Shown here piece after piece: positions 27,201-39,480 of a stretch of DNA of 64,000 nucleotides. Every line of letters starts with the position of its first letter. The first letter of the stretch is position 1. Source of the stretch: Cymbidium sinense. Lineage: Eukaryota; Streptophyta; Magnoliopsida; Asparagales; Orchidaceae. The DNA lies in NCBI GenBank assembly GCA_021442155.1, contig CM038215.1, positions 2,814,976-2,878,975 on the forward strand, read 5' to 3'. Position numbers and translations under genes: made by a program. The notes beneath the pieces are model-generated. The model was given only the letters and a program-made list of their open reading frames with translations, was not told the DNA's origin and ran no database searches.

Positions 27201-28215
27201 AAACTAAACTAAAATAAATAAAAAACCTAAACTTAAAAATAAATTAAAATAAAAATATGAAAATAAAACAAAATTATTAAAAACCTAAACTAAACTAAAA
27301 AGTAAAATGAACTTAAAATAAAAAATGTAAATAAAATAAAATAAACCTAAAATAAAATATAATAAAAACCAAATAAAAAACTTAAACCTAAAAAATAAAC
27401 CTTAAAATACATAAAAAATAAAACTAAAACCCTAAACAAAAAAACCAAAACCTAAAATAAAAATAAAATAAACATAAATCCAAAATACACTAAACTAAAA
27501 TAAATAAAACATAATCCTAAACCTTAAATAAACTAAACCTAACCCCTAAACCAAAACTAAATAATATAAAATAAACTAAAAATAAACCTAAACCTAAACT
27601 AAAAAATAAAACCTAAAAATAAACCTAAAATAAAAACCTAAAACCTAAAAATTTAAAAAATAAAAAATAAAAACCTAAACCTAAACCTAATAAAAAAAAT
27701 AAAACCTTAACCAATAAAATAAATAAAAAAATAAAACTCAACTAAAAAATAAACCTAAACCTAAACCTAAACCTAAAAATAAACTAAAATAAAAAACTTA
27801 AACTAAAATAAATAAACCTATAATAAATAAATTAAAATAAATAAAAATAAGAAATAAAACTAATTAAAAATAAAAAATAAAGTAAACTAAAATAAACAAT
27901 ATAATATACTAAATATACTAAATAAAACTAAACCTAATGGTTTACTTAATTTAAATATTAAAAAGAAACTCTTAAACCCTAAATCCTAAACCCTGAACCT
28001 ACATCCCTAAACCCTTAAACCCTAAACTAACTATAAACCCTAAACCCTAAGAAAAAAAATAAAAAATAAAAAAAACCTAACCTAAACTATATTAACCTAC
28101 AACCCTAAACACTACAACCCTAAACCCTAAACCCTAAATGCTAAAACCTTAAACCCTAAACCCTAAACCCTAAACCCTAAAACCTACAACCATAAACCCG
28201 AAACCCTAAACCCTA
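18253..28215 (+). repeat. Seven tandem copies of a 1.42-kb composite satellite unit
   Basis: The landmark GTTTACTTAATTTAAATATT (with small changes) recurs at about 19385, 20791, 22235, 23651, 25094, 26492 and 27938, giving spacings of about 1406, 1444, 1416, 1443, 1398 and 1446. A second landmark (AATAATAAACTCCAAAGC) recurs near 18337, 19733, 21170, 22627, 24035, 25467 and 26873, and a third (ATAAACACTTATC and variants) near 18525, 19934, 21371, 22784, 24227, 25649 and 27068. Each unit is a CCCTAAA-rich block of about 450 bp followed by a CCTAAA/AATAAA block of about 950 bp. Copies look highly similar by eye, with small indels. Most CCCTAAA units are degenerate but their degenerate order is preserved between copies, which shows amplification of long units rather than of 7-mers. 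Confidence 0.93.
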
Positions 28216-30696
28216 AAACCTAAACATAAACCTAAATCTAAACTTAAACCTAAAAAATAATCTAAAATAAAAAACCAAGACTAAAATAAATAAATATAAA
28301 ATAAATAAGCAAAAATAAGTAAACATAAAAACTAAACATAAATAAAAATAAAGAAAAAAATGAATAAAAAATAAAAAATAAACTAAATAAACATAAACCT
28401 ACCTGTTTACTTAATTTTAAAAAATACAGTAAACCTTAATCCCTAAACCCTTAACCCTAAACTAGAACCTTAAACCAACAACCCTAAACTCTAAAGCCTA
28501 AATCCTAAACCCTAAACCACAACCCTAAACCCTAAAAGCATAAACCCTAAAACCCTAAATCGTAAACCCTAAACCTTAAATCCCAAACACTAAGCCTAAA
28601 CCAAAAGTAACTAAATAAATTGAAAAATAAACCTAAACCTAAACCCTAAACCCTCAAAAGCTAAAAACCTAAACCTAAACTAAATAAAACCTAAAAATAA
28701 AATAAATAAACAAAATGCAAACTAAAATAAAATAATAAAATAAAATAATATAAAAATATAAATTAAAACCTAAACATAAAAATAAAAAAAATAAAAAATA
28801 AAAATTAAACTAAAATAAAATAAATAAAAACTTAAACTAAACTAAAAAAATTGAAATAAAATAAAAACTAAACCTAAATGCAAAATAAAATAAACCTAAA
28901 CTAAACTAAAATAAAAACTAAATAAAAACCTAAATAAAAATGAAAATAAAAATAAAGCTAAATAGAAATAAAAATTAAATAAAAAAGAAATGAAATAAAC
29001 CTAAACCTACTAGGTTATTTAATTTAAAAAAATAAAATATAAATAAAATATAAAAAATGCCTAACCCTAAACCCTAAAACTAACCCTAAACCCTAAAACC
29101 CTATATCCTAAACCCTAAACTCTAAACCTAAACAACCCTAAACCCTATACCCTAAAACCTAGAACCCTAAGCTCTAAATCCTAAACCTTAAGCCCTAAAC
29201 CCTAAACCCTAAACCATAAACTAAAAAAACCTAAAAAACTAAACCTAATCTAAATAAAACCTAAAAAAAAATAAATATATAAACTTAAACATAAATAAAA
29301 AATAAAATAATATAAAATAAAAACATAAACTAAAACCTAAACCTAAAAAGAAAATAATATAAAAAACTAAACTAATTAAAATAAATATAAACCATAACTA
29401 AGCTAAAAAAATAAAATAAACCTAAAAGAACCTAAAAAAATAAAAACAAAATGTAAAATAAAAATAAAATAAAACTAAAATAATATAAAACTAAAATAAA
29501 ATAAAATATAATAAACTAAATTAAAATAAATAAAACCTAAACCTAAACCTAAACCTAAAATAAATAAAACCTAAACCCTCAACAAAATAAAATAAAAATA
29601 AACCTAAACCTACACAAAAAAATCAAACCTAAAAATAAACCTAAAATAAAAACCTAAAACTTAAGCCTAAAAAAATAAAATAAAAACCTAAACCTAAACC
29701 TAGAAAAAAAATGAAACCTAAACCTAAAAATTAAAATAAAAATAAAACTAAACTAATAAATAAACATAAACCTAAACCTAAACTAAAAAATAAACAAAAA
29801 TAAAAAACTTAAACTAAAAAAAATAAATCTAAAATAAATAAACTAAACTAAATAAAATAAAAAAAAAAACCTAAATATAAATAAAAAATAAAATGAACAA
29901 AAATAAATAAAAATTAAACTAAAGAAACTAAATAAACCTAAACCAACTAGTTTTTTTAATTGAAAAAAATACTAAACCCTAAACCCTAAACCTTAAATCC
30001 TACAACCCTAAACCCTAACAGTAACCATAAACCCTAAACCTACAATGCTAAAACCCTAAACCCTAAACCCTAAACCCTAAACCCCAAAATTGAAAAACCT
30101 AAAAAGAAAAAACTAAATAAAATTAAAAAAAATAAAAAAAAACCCTAAGCCCTAAAACCTACAACCCTAAATCGTAAACCCTAAATCCCAAACTCTAAAC
30201 CCTAAACCTTAAACCCTAAACCTTAAAACTTAAAAACCTAAACCTAAACTAAATAAAACCTAAAAATAAAATAAATAAATAAAACCTAAACCTAAAAAAA
30301 ATAATGAAAATAAAATAAAATAAAAACCTATATTAAAGCCTAAACCTAAACCTAAAACTAAAAATAAAATAAATTAAAAAATAAAAACTAAAATAAAATA
30401 AAATAAATAAAAACCTAAACTAAACTAAAAAAATAAAATAAACTTAAAAAAATCTTTAAAGAATAAAAACTAAACCTAAATAAAAATTAAAATTAAAATA
30501 AATAAAAAATAAACTATCTAAACCTAAACCTACTAATTTTCTTAATTTAAAAAACACCGTAAACCATAAACCCTAAATCTTAAACCCTAAATCCTAAACC
30601 TTAAACCCTAAACCTAACTAAAGTAACTAAATAAATTAAAAAAATAATCTTAAACTCTAAAACCTAGTAAACCTAAACTTAATCCTAAACCCTAAG
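28216..30696 (+). repeat. Telomere-like array with shorter hinge spacing
   Basis: Beyond the 1.42-kb array the same two block types continue, but hinges recur closer together (about 28398-28416, 29005, 29947, 30530). A copy of the leader motif GTAACTAAATAAATT at about 28605 here runs into telomere-like sequence instead of a GRP fragment. The leader preceding GRP fragment 2 starts at about 30612. No coding sequence. Confidence 0.88.
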
Positions 30697-30978
30697 AATG
30701 GGCAGAACCTTGACAGCAAGAACATCACCGTCAACTAGGCTCAGTCCAGATCCAGCAGTGGAGGCGAAGGTAGAGGCGGTGGTTATTGCAATGGTGGTGG
30801 GGGATCTGGAGGTGCTGGTGGATATGGAGGTAGTGGTCAGACCAGTGGTGGTTATGGGGACAGGAGGAGCGATGGAGGTTACAGCCGTGGTGGTGGCAGA
30901 GGGAGTGATCGGGGATATGATGGTGGATCCCGCTACTCGAGAGGTCAGGGTGGTTCAGATGGGAATAGGAAAAACTGA
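30697..30978 (+). pseudogene. GRP fragment 2: end of RRM plus Gly-rich tail
   Basis: 94 codons in the GRP frame, opening with NGQNLDSKNITVN (the last strand of the RRM in GRP7-type proteins), then AQSRSSSGGEGRGGG, Gly/Tyr/Arg/Ser repeats, RGYDGGSRYSRGQGGSDGN and RKN before TGA. One in-frame TAG falls right after ITVN, where copy 3 has Gln. Only the 3' part of the gene is present: no RNP motifs and no start codon. It is preceded by the shared leader and the junction CCCTAAG|AATGGGCAG. Unlike the other copies it lacks the 3' UTR; array sequence resumes after a few bases. The open frame starting at 30698 is an off-frame shadow. Confidence 0.9.
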
Positions 30979-33900
30979 AGAAAAAAACTTAAATCTTAAA
31001 AATAAAAACAAAATATAAATAAAAGATAAATCTAAACCTTAAACTAAAAAAAAAATCTTAACCTCAAATAAAAATAATGTAAATAAAATAAAATAAACCT
31101 AAACCTAAACTAAAATATGCTAAACTAAAATAAATAAAACTTATACTAAAACATAAAATAAACTAAAGCTAAACTCTAAACTAAATAAAATAAAATAAAA
31201 TAAAAATAAACCTAAACCTAAACCTAAGTAAAATAAAAAAATAAAATAAAATAAAAACATAAACTACAACCTTAACCTAAACTAAAACTCAGAAAGAAAA
31301 TAAAATAAAAAATAAAAACTAAACTAAAATAAAATAAATAAAAACCTAAACTAAACTAAAAAATAAAAAACTTAAATAAATTAGAAACTAAACAAAAAGT
31401 AAAAATGAAATAAACCTAAAATAAAATAAAATAAAAACAAAAAAAACCTAAACCCTAAACTATAAAAAAATACCAAAACCTAGAATAGAAATAAAATAAA
31501 CCTAAACCTAAACTAAAATAAGTAAAACCTAAACCTAAACCTAAAATAAACAAAACCTAAACCTAAACCTAAATAAAATAAAATAAAATAAACCAAAAAA
31601 CAAACCTAAACCTAAACAAAAATATAAAACCTAAAATTAAATATAAAATATAAACCTAAAACCTGAACATAAAAATAAAATTAAAACTTAAATCTAAACC
31701 TAAAAATAAAAAATAAAACCTAAACTGAAAAAAAAAACTAAAGCAAAAAAATAAACATAAACTTAACTTTAAACCTAAAAAAACTAAAATTAGAAACCTA
31801 AAATAATATAAATAAACCTAATTTAAATATCTAGACTAAAATAAAATAAATATAAATCAAAATCAAAATTAAAAATATAACAAATTAAAAAATAAAGTAA
31901 ATAAACTTAAACCTACAAGTTTACTTAATTTAAAAAATATAAAGTATAAAAATAATAAAAAAACACTAACCCTAAACCTGAAGCCCTAAAACTAACCCTA
32001 AACCTACAACACTAAACCCTAAACCCTAAAGCCACAACCCTAAGCTATAACACTAAACCCTAAACCCTAAACCCTAAACCTTAAACCCTTAATAAATAAA
32101 TAAAAACCCTAACCCTAAACCCTAAACCTTAAAATAAACCCTAAACCCTAAACCCTAAAACTCAAAACCCTAAACATAAAACCCTAAATTCTAAAACCTA
32201 AACCCTAAATGCTAAACCCTAAAACCTTCAACCCTAAACCATAAACCCTAAACTACAAACCCTAAACCCTAAACCTTAAACACAAAACCCTAAACCCTAA
32301 AAACCTAAAACCTAATAAATAAATAAATAAATAAAAACTAAATCCTAAATAAAATAAAATAAAAACTAAAACTAAACCCAAACCTAAACCCAAACCTAAA
32401 CCTAAACCTAAACCTAACCTAAACCTAAACCTAAAAATAAAATAAAACTGATATAATTAAAATTAAAGTAAAACAAAATAAATAAAAACATAAACTAAAC
32501 TAAAAAAATAGAAGAAACCTTAAAAAGAAAACCTAAATAAAATAAAAACTAAACGCAAGATAAAAAGTAAACCTAAAATAAAATAAAATAAAAACTAAAT
32601 AAAAACCTAAACTTAAAAAATAAACCTAAAAATAAAACCCAAAAAAGTAAAAAATAAAACCTAAACCATAAACTAAATTAACACCTAAGCCTTAAATAAA
32701 AAAAATAAAATAAACATAAACCTAAATTAAAATAAACTAAACAAAATTAAATAAAACCTAAACCTAAACCTTAAATTAAATAAAATGAAATAAAAAAATA
32801 AACCTAAAGCTAAAGTAAAAAAATAAAACCTAAAAATGAGCCTAAAATAAAAACCAAAAACCTAAACCTAAAAAAAATAAAATAAAAACCTAAACCTAAA
32901 CCTAAAAATAAAAAATAAAACCTAAACCTAAAAATAAAATAAAAATAAAATGAAACTAAAAAATAAATAAAAACTTAAACCTAAACCTAAACCTAAAAAG
33001 TAAACTTAAATTAAAAATGTAAGCTAAAATAAATTAACCTAAATTAAATAATTTAAATGAAAATAAATAAAAAATAAACTAATTAAACCAAAATCTATCA
33101 GTTTGCTAAATTTAAAAAAAAATCATAAATCCTAAACCCTAAACCCTAAATCCTAAACCCTAAGCCATAAACCATAAACCCTAAAACTAACATTAAACAC
33201 TAAATCAAAAACCTACAACCCTAAACCCTAAACTAACTCTAAACCCAAAACTCTAAATAAAAAATTTTAAGAAAATACTCTGACCCCCACCCAACCTGTG
33301 CCCTAAAACCCTAAACCCTAAACCCTGCCTAAACCCTAAAAGGCCAGCACACTTACCACTCCTAAACCCTGCCCCAAACCAAAACCTAAATCCACCTAAA
33401 CCCTCCCTAAACCCAGACCCTAACCTGGCCACTGACCTAATAAAATGTAAACCTTAAACCCTCCAAAGCTAAAGCTAAACCTAAAATAAAACCTAAAAAA
33501 ATAAATAGAAAAAACTAAACCAAATTAAAATAAAAAAATAAAACAAAATAAAAACATAAATTTAAACATAAACCTAAACCTAAAAATTTTAAAAAAATAA
33601 ACTAAAATAGAATAAATAAAAATCTTAACTAAAATAAAAAAATAAAAAATCTAAATAAAATAAAATAGAAATTTAAAATAAAAATAAAAATAAAATAAAC
33701 CTAAAATAAAATTATATAAAAACTAAAAAAACCTAAAAATAAATAAAAAATAAAACCTAAACCCTAATGTAAAAAACACTCAACCTAAAATAAAAATAAA
33801 ATAATCCTAAACCTAAACTAAAATAAATAAAACCTAAACCTAAACCTAAAATAAACTAAACCTAAACAAAAAGCCAAACTAAATAAAATAAAATAAACTA

Positions 33901-34505
33901 AAAATCAACCTAAATGAAAACTAAAAAAAAAACCTAAAAATAAACCTAAAATAAAAACCTAAAACCTAATCCTAAGAAAATAAAATAAAAACCTAAAGCT
34001 AAACCTAAGAAAAAAGATAAAATGGAAACCTAAAAAATAAAATAAAATAAAACTAAACTAAAAATAAACCATAAACCTAAGAAAAATAACAATAAAAAAC
34101 ATAAACTAAAATAAATAAACTAAATTGAATAAGAATAAAAAATAAACCTAAATAAAAATAAAAAATAAAATAAACTAAAATAAATAAAAAATAAACAAAA
34201 TAAACTAAATAAATCTAAACCTATCAATTTAGTTAATTTTTAAAAAAATATATAAACCCTAAATCCTGAAGCTTAAACCCTAAACCTACAACCCTAAAAA
34301 ACTCTAAACCCTAAACACTAAGCACTAACCCTAAACCCTAAGCCCTAAAAGCATAAACCCTATAACCCAAAACCTTAAACCCTAAACCCTAACCCAAAAC
34401 CCTAAACCCTAAACCCTAAACCTAAACCTATAGTAACTAAATAAATTAAAAATTAAACTTAAACCCTAAAACCAAATAAAGATAAAGCTAAACCTAAACC
34501 CTAAG
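30979..34505 (+). repeat. Telomere-like array
   Basis: Mixed CCCTAAA and AATAAA blocks with hinges near 31908-31930, 33095-33115 and 34215-34235. A short GC-elevated stretch lies at about 33275-33440. The leader motif GTAACTAAATAAATT occurs at about 34432, about 75 bp before GRP fragment 3. No gene is seen. Confidence 0.88.
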
Positions 34506-34996
34506 AATTGGCAGAACCTTAATGGCAGGAATATCACCGTCAACCAGGCTCAATCTAGATCTAGCGATGGAGGCGAAGGTGATGTAGCCATTATCATAGT
34601 GGTTGTGGGAGATCTAACTGTGCTGGTGGATATGGAGGTGGTGGTTAGAGTAGTTGTGGTTATGGAGGTTGGAGAAGCGACAAAGGTTATAGTCATTGTG
34701 CTTATGGAGGCAGGAGATCGGGGATATGATGGTGGATCTCGCTACTCAAGGTGCTAAGGTAGTTCTAATGGGAACTAGAGAAAGTGAAGAATGGCTGATT
34801 CGATCTTCTGCTTATGGAACTTTATCTTTATAATATAAACGGTTCTAGTTATTTAGGATTTTTTATTTTCTCTATGAGTGTTCATTTTTTATCTGTCTTT
34901 GATTGTGTCTTAAAAAACTTGGTGTGTTACTTGTTTGATGAAATCAAAAAGAAGAAATATTGAATCTAAATTTGTTCTCTATTAAAAAAATAAAAA
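34506..34996 (+). pseudogene. GRP fragment 3 with 3' UTR
   Basis: Starts at the shared junction (CCCTAAG, then AATTGGCAG). It reads NWQNLNGRNITVNQAQSRSS in frame, so the Gln codon that is a stop in fragment 2 is intact here. A frameshift follows near 34592, then the Gly-rich tail resumes with in-frame TAG codons and ends around 34787. About 200 nt of 3' UTR parallel fragments 1 and 5, ending in an A-rich tract (about 34984-34996). Non-functional: no RRM core, no start, several stops. Confidence 0.9.
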
Positions 34997-37900
34997 CCCA
35001 AAACCCTAAACTAAAACCTAAAATGTAAACGCTAAACCCTAAAACCCCTAAACCATAAACCCTAAATCAAAAATGCTAAAACCCTTAACATTAAACCCTA
35101 AACCTTAAACCCGAAACCTAAACCCTAAACCACAAACCATAAACCATAAACCATAATCCCTAAAAAGCTAAAAACTTATACCTAAACTAAATAAAACCTA
35201 AAAATAAAATAAATTGAAAAACCTAAATAAAAATATAATAAAATAAAATAAAATAATAACTTAAGTTAATACCTAAACCTAATCCTAAATTTAAAAAGAA
35301 AATAAAATAAAAAATAAAAACTAAAATAAAATAAATTAAATAAAAACTTAAACTAAACTAAAAAATATAAAACCAAAATAAAATAGAAACCAAACCTAAA
35401 ATAAAAATAAAATAAATATAAAATAAAATAAAATGTAAACTTAATTAAAACCTCAACCTAATAGAAAAACTAAAAATAAAATCTAAAAATAAATAAAAAT
35501 AAATTCTAAATACTAAACCTAAAAAAAAACCTAAACCTAAAATAAAAATAAATTAAACCTAAACCTAAAATAAAATAAACTAAACTTAAATAAATAAAAC
35601 CTAAACCTAAGCCTAAAATAAACAAAACTTAAACCTAAACCTAAACTAAATTAAATAAAATAAAGTAAAAATAAACCTAAAGCTAAACAAAAGAACAAAA
35701 CCTATAAATAAACTTAAATAAAAACCTAAAACCTAAACATGAAAAATAAAATAAAAACATAAACATAAACATAAAAATAAAAAATAAAACTTAAACCTAA
35801 AAAATAAAATAAAAATAAAACAAAACTAAAAATAAACCTAAACCTAAACCTAAACCTAAAAAATAAACTAAAATAAATAAACTAAAATAAATCATAATAA
35901 AAATAAACCTAAAAAAATTTTTAAGAAAGGTAAATTAAAATAAATAAAAAATTAACTAAATAAACATAAACCTAGTAGTTTACTTAATTTAAAAGAATAA
36001 AAAATAGGAAAAAACCCCAAACCCTAAAATTAACCTATAACCCTAAACCCTAAACCCTAAACCTAGAACCTTAAACCCTAAACTACAACCCTAAACCCTA
36101 AATCCTAAAGCCTAAAACCCTATACCCTAAACCCTAAACTGTAAACCCTAAAACCCTAAACCTAAAACCCTAAATCATAAACATTAAACCCTAAGCCCTA
36201 AAAGCCAAACCTTAAACCATAAACCCTAAACCCTAAACCTTAAAAACCTAAAAGCCTAAACCTAAACTAAATAAAACTTAAAAATAAAATAAATAAATAA
36301 AATGAAAACCTAAATAAAAAATAAAATAAAATAAAAACCTAAACTAAAACCTAAGCCTAAACCTAAACCTAAAAGTAAAATTAAATAAAAAATAAAAACT
36401 AAATAAAAATAGAATAAATAAAATCCTAAAATTAACTAAAAAAATAAAAAACCTAAACCTAACCCAAAACGAAAAAAGATCATAAACCTAAAAAATAAAA
36501 CCTAAAAATAAAACTTATAAAAAAAAAAAAAAAAAACATAAACCCCAAACCAAAAAAAACCTAAACCTAAAATAAACTAAAAATAAAATAAATCTAAACT
36601 AAAAAAATAAAACCTAAGAATAAACCTAAAATAAAAACCTAAACTGAAAAATAAAAAATAAAAAATAAAACCTAAACCGTAAAAATAAAATAAAAATAAA
36701 ACTCAACTAAAAAATAAACTTAAACATAAACCTAAACTTAAAAAATAAACTAAAATGAAAGACCTAAACTAAAATAAATAAAGCAAAAATAAATAAATTA
36801 AATAAATAATAATAAGAAATAAACATAAATAAAAATAAAAATAAAGCAAAATAAATAGAAAATAAACTAAATAAATCTAAACCTATTGGTTTACTTAATT
36901 TTTTTAAAAAAATTCTAAACTAAAAGCTAACCCTAAACCCTAAACCCTAAACCATAAATCCAAAACCCTAAAAACCCAAAAGCCTAATGCTTAAACACTT
37001 AACCTTATCCCCTAAACCCTAATCCCAAACCTTAAACCCTAAACCCTAAAACCCTAAACCTTAAAGAACCCTAAACCCTAAACACTAAACCCTACAAACC
37101 TAAAAAGCTAAAAACCTAAATCTAAATTAAATAAAACCTAAAAAAAAGTTTATAAAAAAACTTAAACCTAAATAAAATCAAAAATAAAATCAAATAAAAA
37201 CCTAAACTGAAACCTAAATATAAACCTAAAAAAGAAAAAAAACTAATAAAAAAACTAAAATTAAATAAATAAAAACCTAAAGTAAACTTAAAAATAAAAT
37301 AAAATTAAGGAAAAAACATAAATAAAATAAAAACTAAACATAAAATAAAAACTAAATAAACCAAAAAAATAAAAATAAAAGCCTAGAGCTAAAAAATAAA
37401 CCTAGAAATAAAACCTAATAATAAATAATAAATAATAAATAAACCTTACACTAAAAAAACCTAAACTTAAAATAAAAATAAAATAAACAAAATAAAATAA
37501 ACCTAAACCTATACAAAAATAAAACCTAAACTAAAATAAATAAACATAAAATAAATTAACTAAACTAAATAAAATTAAAAACTTAACCCAAATAAGATAT
37601 AAAATGAACTAAATAAACCAAAACATATCAGTTTACTTAATTTAGAAAAAAACCCTAAATGCTAAACCCTAAACCCTAAACACTAAATCTTAAACCCTAA
37701 ACTCTAAACCATAAATACTAAACCCTAAACCCTAAACCCTAAATTGTAAACCTTAAACCCTAAAACCCTAAACCTTAAACCATAAACTAACCATATACCC
37801 TAAAACTTAAACCATGAAACCCCTAAACCCTACATCCTAAACCTTAAACCCTACCACCCCCACAATATAATCCTAAGCTGCCGACCTGCCCTAAAACCCT

Positions 37901-39103
37901 AAACCACAAAGCTGACACTAAATCTTAAACACTATCCTCAAACCCTAACCCTAAACCTGGATCCTAACCCTAAACCCTAAAACATAAACCCTGGGCCACA
38001 AGTACTCTAAACCCTAAAAATCTAGCACAAAACTAAACTTAATAAAACTTAAAAATAAAATAAAAAAACCCAAACCTAAATAAGATAAATAAATAAAATA
38101 AATTAAAACCTAAACTAAAATCTAAAACTAAAAATAAAATAAAATAAAAAAATAAAAATAAAATAAAATAAAAAAATAAAAAAAACTAAAATAAAATAAA
38201 TAAAAATCTAAACTAAACTTAAAAATAAAATAAACTGAATAATTAAAAACTTATATAAAATAAAAACTAAATAAATACCTAAACTTAAAAATAAAACTTA
38301 AAAATAAATAAATAAATAAAACCTTAACCCTAAACTAAAAAAAAAACCTAAACCTAAAATAAAAATAAAATAAAATAAAACTAAACCTAAACTAAAATAA
38401 ACTATACTAAAATAAATAAACCTTAAACCTAAACCTAAAATAAACAAAACCTTTAAAACTAAAATTAAATAAAATAAGATAAACCTAAACCTAATCTAAA
38501 AAATAAAACCAAAACATAAACCTAAAATAAAATCCTAAAACTTAAACCTAAAAAAATAAAATAAATTCCTAAACCTAAACTTAAAATTAAAAAATAAAGC
38601 ATAAACCTAAAAAATAAAATAAAAATAAAACTCAACTAAAAAATAAACCTAAACCTAAATCTAAAAAATAAACTAAAATAATAAGCCTAAACTAAAATAT
38701 AAAAACTAAACTAAATAAAAATAAAAAATTATCCTAGAAAAAATAAAAAATAAAGTAAACTAAAATGAATAAAAAATATACTAGATATACTAAATAAACC
38801 TAAACTTACAGGTTTACTTGATTTTTTTATTTTAAAAAATCTTAAACCTTAAATTCTAAACACTAAACCATAAATGCTAAATCGTAAACCTACAACCCTA
38901 AATGCTAAAACACCCTAAACCCTAACCCTAAACCCTTTACCCTAAAAGCATAAACCCTAAAATGCTAAAATCTAAACCCTAAACCTTAAAGCCTAACCTT
39001 AAACCCTAAACCCTAGACCTAAACCTAAAGTAACTAAATAAATTAAAAAAATAAACCTAAACCCTAAAACCTAATAAATCTAAGCCTAAACGTAAACCCT
39101 AAG
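34997..39103 (+). repeat. Telomere-like array
   Basis: Composite array with hinges near 35967, 36884, 37627 and 38806. A GC-elevated island lies at about 37840-38030. The leader GTAACTAAATAAATT at about 39019 precedes GRP fragment 4. No coding region supported. Confidence 0.88.
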
Positions 39104-39480
39104 AATGGGCAGAACCTTCACGACAAGGACATCATCGTCAACCATGCTCAGTCTACATTATTGCATTGATGGTGGGGGATTATTGCTTTGGTTGTTGGGA
39201 TCTGCAGGTGTTGGTTGATATGGAGGTGGTGGTCGGAGCATTGGTGGTTATGGAGGTGAGTGGAGCAATAAAGGTAACAGTCATGGTGGTGGAGGAGGGA
39301 GAGATTAGGGATATGATGGTGGAGCCCACTACTCGAGAGGTGAGGGTGGTTCTGATGGGAACTAGAGAAATTAAAGAACAGTCAATCTGATCTGCTGCTT
39401 ATAGAACTATCTCTATAGTAGAAATAGTTCTAATTATCTAAGGCCTTTGATTTGCTCTACACGTGCTCATTTTTTATCTA

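Noticed and set aside
18253..28215. CRISPR array
   Set aside because: The period is about 1.42 kb with repeat-derived content throughout; there are no short identical repeats with unique spacers, and the context is plant DNA.
30698..31018. 106-codon Val/Met-rich open frame
   Set aside because: It overlaps GRP fragment 2 in a different phase. The GRP frame has the recognisable RRM-end and Gly/Tyr/Arg repeats; the 39166-39390 and 53321-53588 frames are similar shadows.
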